The notes beneath the pieces are model-generated. The model worked only from the letters and a program-made list of their open reading frames with translations, was not told the origin of the DNA and ran no database searches. This document shows positions 46,403 to 55,182 of a DNA stretch of 64,000 bases, piece after piece (positions within the stretch are counted from its first letter, which is position 1; each line of letters starts with the position of its first letter). The stretch is from Bifidobacterium sp. ESL0732. GTDB lineage: Bacteria; Actinomycetota; Actinomycetes; Actinomycetales; Bifidobacteriaceae. The stretch covers positions 1,798,001 to 1,862,000 of the forward strand of contig NZ_CP113920.1 in NCBI RefSeq assembly GCF_029395535.1, in the 5' to 3' direction. A program made the position numbers and the translations under genes.

Positions 46403-46797
46403 AATACACGCTCCTTCGCGATATTTGCAGGTGACACCGTGTCAACCAACAATTACCGTCACCATCCCTCAACCCAATCAATACAAACATTCATTGTTTG
46501 CGTCCATCAAGGAATCAGTAACAGTACTCGAATTGTATCTATTTTTATCGTTAGCGGCTATTATCGTCGAGTGATTTTTGTCACTTTACCAAGATTTAAT
46601 GATGTTGATTGAAGACCCGCTGCTCTATTCTGGCCTAATACCAACGTTTAAAGATGCAAGAAATAATGCTATAAAAATGCAGAATGCACCGAGAAGCGCA
46701 AAGGCTTGGCACATTCTGCATGAGAGTAAAGTTTCGTTCTTTTCGAAAAAAACGAAAGACGCTGAATCTCTATAACCTCTACATTCTCCACCGCGGA
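46403..46797. other. Gap between AKR and adh2
   Basis: These 395 bases include the adh2 promoter side and, nearer the AKR stop, a hairpin with T-run (46677-46721) and a small stem TTTCGTT/AACGAAA (46732-46757). No gene is supported. Confidence 0.45.
46677..46721 (-). terminator. Terminator of the aldo/keto reductase gene
   Basis: ATGCAGAATG (46677-46686) pairs perfectly with CATTCTGCAT (46712-46721); on the minus strand the stem ends in T5 (GCATTTTTAT). Confidence 0.75.
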
Positions 46798-47673
46798 TCA
46801 CGCATAGGTGAAGGTCATCGGGTCGTGGCCGGCGCGCGTCGGGCCGTCGAGGGCATCTATCTGCGCATGCTCATCTGCGGTCAAGGCGAATCCAAAGAGG
46901 TCGAGGTTCTCGCGCTGGCGCTGCGTATGCACGGATTTGGGGATGATGATGGTGCCGTTTTCGATATGCCAACGCAAGATGACCTGAGCGGGCGAAACGT
47001 TGTGTGCTGCAGCGATCCGGGCGATGGTGCCATCTCCAGCATTGAGGTCGGCTCCACGGGCCATCGGCGAATATGCTTCTACAGCGATGCCATGCGCTTT
47101 ACAGAAAGCGACGACCTCGCGCTGCTGCCACGTGGGGTGCAGCTCAATCTGATTAACCGTCGGCCACTCCCCTGTTTCTCGATGCAAGCGCTCGAGATGC
47201 TCAGGCAGGAAATTGCAGACACCGAGCGTGCGCACACGTCCCTCGTCGCGCAGCTTCATCAGCGCCTTCCATGTCTCGCCGGAACGCCAGTTGAACGGAG
47301 TCGGCCAATGCAGCATATACATGTCAACGTAATCAAGCCGCAAGTCACCCAGTTGCCGGTCGAACGCCTTGAGTGCACTGTCATAACCCTGTTCGGAATC
47401 CTTAAGTTTTGTGGTCACCCACAGCGACTTGCGCGCCTCGCCTGTATTGAAACCGGTTTCCGCAAGCGCACGCCCTACGCCAGGCTCATTGTTGTAGCCC
47501 GCGGCAGCATCGATATGCCGGTATCCGACCTCAAGTCCGGATTCGACAACGGCGGTCACGTCGTCGTCGCTGATACGCAGTACGCCAAGTCCAATTTGCG
47601 GGATTTTGTTGCCATCGCTTAGCGTGATATTCGGAATTTTCGGTACTGTTCCTTTGGTTTCTCCAGCGCTCAT
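46798..47673 (-). CDS. Aldo/keto reductase
   Basis: The 291-residue protein has the AKR barrel and catalytic set: Asp and Tyr in YRHIDAAAGYNNE near 50, Lys in VTTKLKD near 85, His in YMLHWPTPF near 120, and the NADPH-binding IPKSVHTQRQRENLDLF near 245. It is 2,5-diketo-D-gluconate-reductase-like. The ATG at 47673 follows AGGAG at 8 bases. It probably reduces small aldehydes or ketones, adding to the redox genes around it. Confidence 0.93.
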   Translation of the reverse strand: MSAGETKGTVPKIPNITLSDGNKIPQIGLGVLRISDDDVTAVVESGLEVGYRHIDAAAGYNNEPGVGRALAETGFNTGEARKSLWVTTKLKDSEQGYDSALKAFDRQLGDLRLDYVDMYMLHWPTPFNWRSGETWKALMKLRDEGRVRTLGVCNFLPEHLERLHRETGEWPTVNQIELHPTWQQREVVAFCKAHGIAVEAYSPMARGADLNAGDGTIARIAAAHNVSPAQVILRWHIENGTIIIPKSVHTQRQRENLDLFGFALTADEHAQIDALDGPTRAGHDPMTFTYA

Positions 47674-48025
47674 CGTCACTGCTCCTTTTGCCGTCAACTG
47701 GTATCCAGACTACTAGTCAACCCCGTCCAGCCAACAAATGGGAATGAACGGTTTCCAGCGTCTGCAAACATTCATGCCGAAAACAAGCACTTATGGACAC
47801 TAAATGACCGTTTTCTTGCACGGACGTTTGCAGATGCAAGAAATCGGTCACTTAGCGTCCGTCAGTGGCCGCTTTCTTGCTTGAATGCTTGCAGATGCAA
47901 GGAATCGGTCGCTAAGAAACATCCGCTGACGGTTTTGCACAATCGGCAAACGACAAACAAGAAAGCGTCACATAAAGAAACCGGTACATACGGAAAGCCA
48001 CAGAATCAAACCCTGCCCGGTAAAG
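47674..48025. other. Repeat-bearing gap AKR / CydDC-like gene
   Basis: No gene is seen in these 352 bases. Most of the stretch is taken up by the alternating palindromic repeats at 47795-47960. Confidence 0.5.
47795..47960. repeat. Alternating palindromic repeat cluster
   Basis: A 26-base unit at 47795-47820 is matched at 23 of 26 positions by the reverse complement of 47835-47860. Degenerate copies follow at 47861-47880 (plus sense) and 47897-47916 (inverted). TTTCTTGCA/TGCAAGAAA stems recur at their centres. A 21-bp stretch at 47847-47867 is 17 of 21 identical to 56831-56851 inside the araB-araA hairpin. It looks like a dispersed intergenic repeat family. Confidence 0.75.
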
Positions 48026-51000
48026 CTAGAGCGTAATCACACGATCGGCAATCTGCATGGTGGAAGCACGATGCGAGACCAGCACGATGGAAACCGGACG
48101 CTCGTTTGCAAGCGTGTTGATCGAATGAAGAATCACCGATTCGTTCAAAGCGTCGACTCGACTCGTAGGTTCGTCGAAAAGCACCAAAGAGGCGCCAGTC
48201 AGGAAAATCCGGGCGAGGCTGATACGTTGCCGCTCGCCTTCCGAAAGCCTGGAGCCGAGCTCACCCACCTGCGTGTCCAAACCATCCGGCAACGCGCTGA
48301 TAACGGAATCGATCGAAGCGCGTTCAAGCGCCTCATGCATCTGCAAATCCGAGGCATGCTGGTCGGCGACCAGAAGGTTGTCGCGAATCGTTCCATCGAA
48401 AAGATACGTATCCTGATCCATCATCGTCTCCACACGACGGCGATAATGCGCTTCGACCTGCGGCAACGGCTCGCCGGAGAAATCGACGGCGCCGCCCTGC
48501 GGGTCCCAATAGCGCATCATAAGTTTCAAGATCGTGGATTTGCCGTGTCCAGACGGCCCCTGCACTCCAAGAATCCCCGAGTGCAACGTGGTGAAGTTGA
48601 AGTCTTTCAGCACCAACGCAGAAGCAGGAATGGAAGTCGAACCGTTGGAAGAAAGCGGATAGCCGAAAGTCACATCCTTGAGCGAGACGGTTTCGAATTT
48701 CGGCGTGTCCTTTCCGGTCTCTTGAACCGCAGGCACTTCGTCGAACAAGGCGAACATGCGCCTGGCAGCCGCCAGCGGTTGGTTGAGATTCCCAGGCAAA
48801 TCGCTCAACGCAAGAGTAGGGCCGAACGAGCCGGAAATGAGCATCACTGCAACCACACACTTGGCCATCGAGACAGGATCGGCTGTAACGATGCCGAACA
48901 TGATTCTCACCGCGATAAACGTAACCACAATGACGCAAACCGCGTCAAGACCTCCGAACACGCCATCCTTGCGGCTCAGCCTACTCTCGAAAAGCCATAG
49001 GTTTTTGTCTTCCGCGATAATATCGGTCAGACGCCGACGGCCTTGATTGAATCTGATGATTTCGTCCATGCCGTGCATATCATCGATAAGCCTGTCGCCG
49101 AGTTTGGCGGAATCGGAACGAATTCTCGCACCTATCCCGCGCACATTACCCGTATAAAGACGAGGCAAGACAAAGCCTACGACCAGATGGGCGGCAATGA
49201 GCAACAGCGCGAACCAAGGATCGAGGGTGAACAGCGCCACCGCAAACACCACCGAAGTCGTCACCGCGATGACGACAGGAGAAATGGCATGGGCAAAGAA
49301 CGTCTCGAGCAACTCGACATCGGAGGTCACCAACGTCGTCAGGTCGCCTTTGCCTCGCCCAGCCAGTTTCGCCGGGGCAAGACGACGAAGGGATTCGAAG
49401 GCCTTTGAGCGGAAAAGCGAGACCACGCGGAAACTCATCTCACGGTTCATATATTCCTCGGCGTAATGCATGAAGCTCTTGAGAATGGCACACACCACCA
49501 CACCAACAATTGCGAAGGCGACGTTCATGCCCCAAACCGGGTGGCCGAAGAACGCCATCAAGGCCAGTACACCGAAAACAGGCATGAAGGTTTCTGCAAG
49601 CCGTTCAATGGTCCCGCAGAGGCTGGCACCGACGATGAACGGGGTCAGACGCCCAACACAGCCCAGCAGCCTCAACGTCAGATGGAAGGTTCCCATATCC
49701 TTGTTTTCGCTATGGGGACGATTGGCGACATCCAATATCGCATCGGTTTCGTCGCCCTGTTTTGCCGGTTCATCCGAGCACTTTCCGTTGGAATGTCGGC
49801 TTCCAGCCGTGGCAGAAGCAGAAGCAGAATTGCGGAAATCGGACGAGGTGCCCCCGGACTTCTTCGTAGAAATCTTTCCGGTTGCAGAACCGTTGCGTTT
49901 GGCGGAACCTGCTACGGATTTTGCAGCAGGAGTATGGACTCGGGCATCTTCGGTTTTGGCCGGATGGCCGGCAGCAGCCTCAGCGGCGGTCAGATGTCGC
50001 GCCTGCTGCGTATCCGAGCCGGAGCGCTCTGAACCTTGAGCTTTGGGCCTATTACCAAAATCGTCAAAATCATCGTGCTCCCGATAACCCAGCAAAGCAA
50101 AATCAAACGGCCTGCGCACCTTGGGTTTGGCCGATTGCGGCTTGGCGTAAGCACTCCCCCAGCTGTTGCGATGCGAAACATGCTCGATTGACGCCTGGGT
50201 TTCGAACATCGTGGCGTAACGTCCCTGAACGTCCATGAGCTCGTCATGGGTACCGCTTTCCACTACTCGCCCGCCGTCGAGAACCACGATATTATTGGCA
50301 TCGCGAGCCTGGGTCAGACGATGGGTGATGACGATAACCGTACGCGTCCTGGCCAGGTTGCGAATCGCGCCATCAATCAGCTCCTCACTTTCGGCATCGA
50401 CGCTGCTGGTGGCCTCGTCAAAAACGTAAATCGGACTGTCACGCAGCAATGCCCTGGCAATGGCGAGACGCTGGCGCTGCCCGCCTGAAAGGTTACTGGC
50501 ATCCGGTTCGATACGCATATCGAGGCGCTGCGGCTGGGAATAGACAAAATCATCGATATGGGCACCTTCGAGGGCAAGCCACATCTCGTTGGCCGTGGCA
50601 TCCGGCTTGGACATCAAGAGGTTTTCGCGCAGAGAACCCGTGAAAAGATGGCTGCGGGAATCAACCAATGTGACGGCATCACAAAGCGAACGGTTTTTGA
50701 GGCTGTGCAGCTCGCAGCTTCCCACGCTTCCGAGCACACGATACCCCAGACGGATGGAACCCTGATAGTCGTTGCGGGTGCCGGCGATAAGTGCGCCGAT
50801 AGTGGATTTGCCCGAACCGCTGACGCCGACGATGGCAGTAAAACCGTTTGCACGGGCCGTGAAACTGACACCGTCCAAGGCTTTATGACCATCGGAATCG
50901 CCATCTTGTCCGTTTCCGGCAGCGTTTTTCGAGGCGGTGCCGTTATCGGAAGCGGCATTAACGTTGGATGCCACACCATCTACTGCCTGGTCAATGGGCT

Positions 51001-52090
51001 TGTAGGTGTAATCGACATTACGGAATGTAATCGAGCAATCCTCCACACCTTGCGGCAATGCGGACTGCCCGTCCCCAGTTACCGGAACGTCCAGCATCGC
51101 ATAAATACGTTTGATTGCCGCCACGCCGTTCATGGCTGTATGGGAACAGGAGGCGAGCCGACGCAGCGGCACGAAGAAGCTCACCGAAAGCAGTATGGCC
51201 ACAAGCGCCGCAGGAAGTTTCAGATGACCGCTCGCCACCTGCCAGATGACGATGCCGATGCCGCCGGCGGTTCCGCCGTAGGAAACCAGATCCAGCGCAA
51301 GGCGGGCGCGAAGTTCAAGATGAAGGACCTTCATCGAGGTCTTACGGAAATCTTCCGATTTCTGATTCATGCGTCGGGCGGCCGCTTCGTCGGCATCAAA
51401 AGTCTTGAGCGTTTCCAAACCCTGAACATTGTCAAGGAATGCGGCACCCATATCAGTGTATGAATCCCAGTATTTGCCGAATGCACGGGATGTCGCCACC
51501 GCCACCCACCAGACAATGCCGATGATAATCGGCACGCAAACCACGAGGAGAATCGCCGTCGGCGCATTCAAAGGCAGGATTGCTACGAAAAGCGTCAACG
51601 GCGCAAGAACGGCGAAAACAAGCTGTGGCAGATAGGTTTCGAAGAAACTCTGGATACGGTCGACGCCTTCACCCAACGATTGCACTACATCGGCCGTTTT
51701 CACATGTTCCGAATAGGTAGGGCCCAAATCGAGCATTTTGTTATACAAGCGCTCCCGCAGCGCGATTTTGACGCGTTCCGAGGCTTCCGTTCCAAAGAAA
51801 TGGGAGGCGCGGACGGCCAGGTATTTGATAATCGCCACCACTACCAGCGCAAAGATAAAGGCAGAGTAGCCTTCTGGCACCGCTTGAAAATCCTTCAGCA
51901 GCTTTTTTACGATTGCGGGCTTCACCCCATCGTTGGCAGACGTGAGCACCGGAAAAAGATTGCCGAGAAGGCCGACGGAGATGAACGCGAATCCGATATC
52001 CGCCAGCAACGAGACCCAAAGACTCAGCACTTTCGCGACGACGAACGCGCCACTGCGCGGAACGAGGGTGAATAGCCGACGATCGAACAT
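48026..52090 (-). CDS. cydDC: Fused ABC exporter, CydD-CydC-like
   Basis: The 1354-residue protein is two half-transporters in one chain. Half 1 has six membrane helices (about 15-330) and an ATPase with GVSGSGKST, LSGGQRQR and YVFDEATSSVD. A disordered linker of about 150 residues rich in Ser, Ala and Gly follows. Half 2 has a second set of helices and an ATPase with GPSGHGKST, LSEGERQR and VLFDEPTSRVD. ADIGFAFISVGLLG is typical of CydD. CydDC exports cysteine or glutathione and supports bd oxidase, but no oxidase genes are in the window. The ATG at 52090 follows AAAGG. Confidence 0.85.
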   Translation of the reverse strand: MFDRRLFTLVPRSGAFVVAKVLSLWVSLLADIGFAFISVGLLGNLFPVLTSANDGVKPAIVKKLLKDFQAVPEGYSAFIFALVVVAIIKYLAVRASHFFGTEASERVKIALRERLYNKMLDLGPTYSEHVKTADVVQSLGEGVDRIQSFFETYLPQLVFAVLAPLTLFVAILPLNAPTAILLVVCVPIIIGIVWWVAVATSRAFGKYWDSYTDMGAAFLDNVQGLETLKTFDADEAAARRMNQKSEDFRKTSMKVLHLELRARLALDLVSYGGTAGGIGIVIWQVASGHLKLPAALVAILLSVSFFVPLRRLASCSHTAMNGVAAIKRIYAMLDVPVTGDGQSALPQGVEDCSITFRNVDYTYKPIDQAVDGVASNVNAASDNGTASKNAAGNGQDGDSDGHKALDGVSFTARANGFTAIVGVSGSGKSTIGALIAGTRNDYQGSIRLGYRVLGSVGSCELHSLKNRSLCDAVTLVDSRSHLFTGSLRENLLMSKPDATANEMWLALEGAHIDDFVYSQPQRLDMRIEPDASNLSGGQRQRLAIARALLRDSPIYVFDEATSSVDAESEELIDGAIRNLARTRTVIVITHRLTQARDANNIVVLDGGRVVESGTHDELMDVQGRYATMFETQASIEHVSHRNSWGSAYAKPQSAKPKVRRPFDFALLGYREHDDFDDFGNRPKAQGSERSGSDTQQARHLTAAEAAAGHPAKTEDARVHTPAAKSVAGSAKRNGSATGKISTKKSGGTSSDFRNSASASATAGSRHSNGKCSDEPAKQGDETDAILDVANRPHSENKDMGTFHLTLRLLGCVGRLTPFIVGASLCGTIERLAETFMPVFGVLALMAFFGHPVWGMNVAFAIVGVVVCAILKSFMHYAEEYMNREMSFRVVSLFRSKAFESLRRLAPAKLAGRGKGDLTTLVTSDVELLETFFAHAISPVVIAVTTSVVFAVALFTLDPWFALLLIAAHLVVGFVLPRLYTGNVRGIGARIRSDSAKLGDRLIDDMHGMDEIIRFNQGRRRLTDIIAEDKNLWLFESRLSRKDGVFGGLDAVCVIVVTFIAVRIMFGIVTADPVSMAKCVVAVMLISGSFGPTLALSDLPGNLNQPLAAARRMFALFDEVPAVQETGKDTPKFETVSLKDVTFGYPLSSNGSTSIPASALVLKDFNFTTLHSGILGVQGPSGHGKSTILKLMMRYWDPQGGAVDFSGEPLPQVEAHYRRRVETMMDQDTYLFDGTIRDNLLVADQHASDLQMHEALERASIDSVISALPDGLDTQVGELGSRLSEGERQRISLARIFLTGASLVLFDEPTSRVDALNESVILHSINTLANERPVSIVLVSHRASTMQIADRVITL

Positions 52091-52257
52091 AGAAGCACCT
52101 TTCCAGCGGCAATCCATGGCTTATGCATCGAGGAAGCGTGATGATACATTCCATGAAACGCCTATTACACAATACTGTAGGCCGAATACGATGCTATCTT
52201 GAAGCAAAATTCATCACAAAAATACTAAATTTATGGGATTTGGGGGTTCACGGAAAA

Positions 52258-52277
52258 CACGCTGTCTCATCAGCGTG
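52258..52277 (-). terminator. Terminator of the LacI-like gene
   Basis: CACGCTG-TCTCAT-CAGCGTG (7-bp stem) is followed on the minus strand by TTTTCC, 23 bases past the stop codon. Confidence 0.7.
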
Positions 52278-52300
52278 AGGTTAAACGCCCAGTAACCAAT

Positions 52301-53266
52301 CTAAGGCCGCGTTGTTTTTCGTACGATGATTTTGGACTTGGCCTTCAACAGTTCGGGGGTCGTGATCGTTCCTTGGATCCTGCCGATAATGCGCTTTACT
52401 GCCGTGAAAGCGATCCAATACAGGCCCGAGTCCATGCTGGTCAACGGCGTTTGCAGATATGCTGATTCCTCGGCGTTGTCGAAACCGATGACCTGTACTT
52501 GCCCAGGAACCCTGATGCCACTGGTTGCAAGGGCCGAAAGCACTCCATAAGCCAGCTGATCGTTCAACGCGATTACACCGTCGAATGGGACATGACTGTC
52601 AATCAGCTGACGCATTGCATCGGCTCCTGCACCAATGGTCCAGCTGCCCGGAGTTATTCCGACGAGCGCTGGGTCAAGCTGTCGGTGATAGCTGCGACAT
52701 TCCTCGACAATCCCCTTCAAACGCAACTGGGCACTGCTTTCCGTGGCATTGCGCAATTTTCTTACATCCAACGGTTCGCGTGCTCCGATGACGGCAATCC
52801 GGGAACTTCCATGCTCCAACATATATCTGGCCGCGATTTTGGCAGATTCAATATCGTCATGAGTCACATGGTCGACACGCCGCCAAGTAGTGCGTGAACC
52901 CAAAACGACGAGCGGATAATCGACGTCAAAATTGTCCGGAGAGATATCCTCAAGCTCGCTGAGGGAAAGAATAATCCCGTCTGAGACGGCGGGGTCGAAA
53001 GACTGCAGGACTTCGCGGGCACCGCCTGGTGAGCCTTCCGCATACGCGGTGACATACACGGAATAATCGCGTTTCCGCGCCTCACCGATTACACGGTCCG
53101 CCAATTGCCCAAGATAAGGCTGCGCCAGGGAGGGTACAACGAGTGTGATGAATCCGGTGGTTCCGCGATTCAGATCACGGTCGGCTACGCTACGCGACTT
53201 ACGCTGCAAATCATCGTCGTTCATATCCTCACGTATTACATTATGCCTCGTTACATCATGCGTCAT
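52301..53266 (-). CDS. LacI-type sugar-binding protein without a helix-turn-helix
   Basis: The 321-residue protein is a periplasmic-binding-protein-type effector domain of the LacI/GalR family: FITLVVPSLAQPYLGQLADR near 39, SDGIILSLSELED near 95, SRIAVIGAREP near 157 and VQVIGFDNAEES near 260. Only about 37 residues precede this domain, and they do not contain the usual HTH; a hinge-like stretch (VADRDLNRGTTG) remains. The ATG at 53266 has AAAGGAG 7 bases upstream, so the short form looks genuine. Lying beside sugar-binding and araA/araB genes, it may sense arabinose-type sugars without binding DNA by itself, or act through a partner. Confidence 0.85.
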   Translation of the reverse strand: MTHDVTRHNVIREDMNDDDLQRKSRSVADRDLNRGTTGFITLVVPSLAQPYLGQLADRVIGEARKRDYSVYVTAYAEGSPGGAREVLQSFDPAVSDGIILSLSELEDISPDNFDVDYPLVVLGSRTTWRRVDHVTHDDIESAKIAARYMLEHGSSRIAVIGAREPLDVRKLRNATESSAQLRLKGIVEECRSYHRQLDPALVGITPGSWTIGAGADAMRQLIDSHVPFDGVIALNDQLAYGVLSALATSGIRVPGQVQVIGFDNAEESAYLQTPLTSMDSGLYWIAFTAVKRIIGRIQGTITTPELLKAKSKIIVRKTTRP

Positions 53267-53428
53267 TTCAAGTCTCCTTTGCCTTATTTTTAATCTACCA
53301 TCACTGCGACTGTCTTGTTATCAGCGTTCCGCCGGCAAATAGACTCTTTTTTAATTATTACTAGCAGAAAAGAACATTAGTCAAGCCGTGATCTTCTCTG
53401 CTCAATCGGTTCTCTGCGGTCCCGCACC

Positions 53429-54781
53429 TCATTTGACGGTGACGCTGTACCCCTTCTCCCTGCCGTAATCGGCGAGCTTTTGGGCATAATTTTCCATGGC
53501 CCTCTTCAAAGGGATGTTCTTGCTGTAGGCCTTAGAAATCTCATCGCCGAAAGCTGTCTGGGCAAACTGGTTATAGGGCAGATACTGGAACTTTTCAACG
53601 GGACGCTGAGCGCCTTCAGCCAGGATCTTGTTGACGTTCTGACCGCCGAAATAGTCGTTGATCTTCTTGTTGCTCTCAGTGGTCGGATCGGTGAAGGAAT
53701 TTGAATTGAGAATCTTCTTCAAGCTGCTGAACGTGCCTGTATCGGCCATCTGCTGGGCACCCGCGCCGTGGGTCATATATTTCACGAACTTGTAGGCAGC
53801 TGCCTGCGATTTGCTGGTCTTCGACACGGCGAGGGCGGAACCGCCGTCCTCTGCCGACACCTGCTTGCCTGCCTGATGCTGAGGCAGCGAGCCTACACGC
53901 CAGTTGCCTTTCTGATCAGGGGCGCCGCTGAGAAGGTCGACCGGCATCCAGGCGCCGATGGTCAGCGAGGCGATGGTACCGTCATTCAATTTACGGTTCC
54001 ATTCAACGGACCAATTGGAAGTCTTGGTGTCTATCAGATCCTCGTCAATCAGCTTCTGACGAAAGTCGATGTAGCCTTCCATGCCTTCATCCTTGGTCAT
54101 ATTGATGGTGATTTGCTTTCCGTCAATCGTCCAAGGTTTCGCACCGGCTTGCCAAACCTGCGCCGTGAAGGGCTGGTAATCGCCTGAATTGCCTGAGCTG
54201 TTGGTGATATACGAACCTGCCGCCTTGATTTTCTTGGCCGCCGCATAGTAATCGTCCCATGTCTTGATTGCCTCTCCATCGACACCCGCTTTATCGAAGA
54301 TGGCCTTGTTGTAGAAGAACATCTCAGGACCGGCGTCGATCGGCAACGCATAGGGCTTGCCGGCATATTGCAACTTGTTCCAAGGTCCAGACGTGAAATC
54401 ATCAGCCAGTTTCGCGGCTCCGAACTGGCTCAAATCGACCAAATCGCCCGTGACGGCAAATTGTGTGACCGTAGGGTCCTCAAGCATCACCACATCAGGG
54501 ATGCCTTTCTTGGCAGCAATGGCATCGCTCAACGCCGTCGAGGTCTTTTCGGCCGTCGCGGTATTGTTGAAACTCACTGAGATCCCCGGGTTCTCCTTCT
54601 CAAAATTTGCAATGATTTCCTTCATCGAATTTCCGCTATCCCATCCCCAGAAAACCAAATCGCCCTTGGAATCAGAACCTTTGGCGCCGGCATTGTTCGA
54701 ACCGCCCGAACCGCACCCTGCCAGACCTATCATCGTCGCTGCAGCAGCTACAACCGCGATGGTCTTCTTCACGTTGCTCAA
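53429..54781 (-). CDS. Sugar ABC transporter substrate-binding lipoprotein
   Basis: The 450-residue protein begins at a TTG with AGGAG 5 bases upstream. It has a lipoprotein signal with lipobox LAGC (Cys23) and an extracellular family-1 fold (DLVFWGWDSGNSMKEIIANF near 41; GKPYALPIDAGPEMFFYNKA near 140). No permease or ATPase gene is beside it, so it shares a membrane complex encoded elsewhere. Its position between araA and the LacI-like gene points to arabinose or an arabino-oligosaccharide as ligand. Confidence 0.92.
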   Translation of the reverse strand: MSNVKKTIAVVAAAATMIGLAGCGSGGSNNAGAKGSDSKGDLVFWGWDSGNSMKEIIANFEKENPGISVSFNNTATAEKTSTALSDAIAAKKGIPDVVMLEDPTVTQFAVTGDLVDLSQFGAAKLADDFTSGPWNKLQYAGKPYALPIDAGPEMFFYNKAIFDKAGVDGEAIKTWDDYYAAAKKIKAAGSYITNSSGNSGDYQPFTAQVWQAGAKPWTIDGKQITINMTKDEGMEGYIDFRQKLIDEDLIDTKTSNWSVEWNRKLNDGTIASLTIGAWMPVDLLSGAPDQKGNWRVGSLPQHQAGKQVSAEDGGSALAVSKTSKSQAAAYKFVKYMTHGAGAQQMADTGTFSSLKKILNSNSFTDPTTESNKKINDYFGGQNVNKILAEGAQRPVEKFQYLPYNQFAQTAFGDEISKAYSKNIPLKRAMENYAQKLADYGREKGYSVTVK

Positions 54782-55182
54782 TTCGGCTCCTTTACTTTGA
54801 ACCTTGCCGCATCATCCATAAGTCCTATTTGAATTATCCGCGTGCTCTTCGAATCATCAATCGGCAGATTTGGATCTCTCCATGGACACTCGGTTGTTCG
54901 ATACAACCATGCATCGGCAATGCTCACTTATGGCACACAATTGCATTCGGTTGTCAATTCTAGTCGATAAGTCTAATTTTTTATCTATTGAATTTTATTT
55001 TAACTATATTCGCACAATGGCTTTCAAGACCTTTGCTATGAACACAGCCAAGGAATCTTCGACAACAAATTGGGCACCTTATGGAAATCCCATAAGGTGC
55101 CCAATTGATTACAACCAGCTTATTTAACTGATCAATGGCAACTCAGCTATAGCATGCTGCCATCAGCGAGCCGGAAACCGTT
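54782..55182. other. Gap between araA and the sugar-binding gene
   Basis: Apart from the araA terminator (55068-55106), these 401 bases form an AT-rich stretch that should hold the promoter of the TTG-started lipoprotein gene. No gene or clear operator is seen. Confidence 0.45.
55068..55106. terminator. Terminator of araA
   Basis: A perfect 17-bp stem (55068-55084 with 55090-55106) around AAATC, 77 bases past the araA stop. Confidence 0.75.

Noticed and set aside
52301..53266. Frameshift at the 5' end of the LacI-like gene hiding an HTH
   Set aside because: Upstream bases to 53428 give no HTH in any frame and the downstream ATG has a strong ribosome site, so a simple frameshift is not supported; a real short form is more likely.
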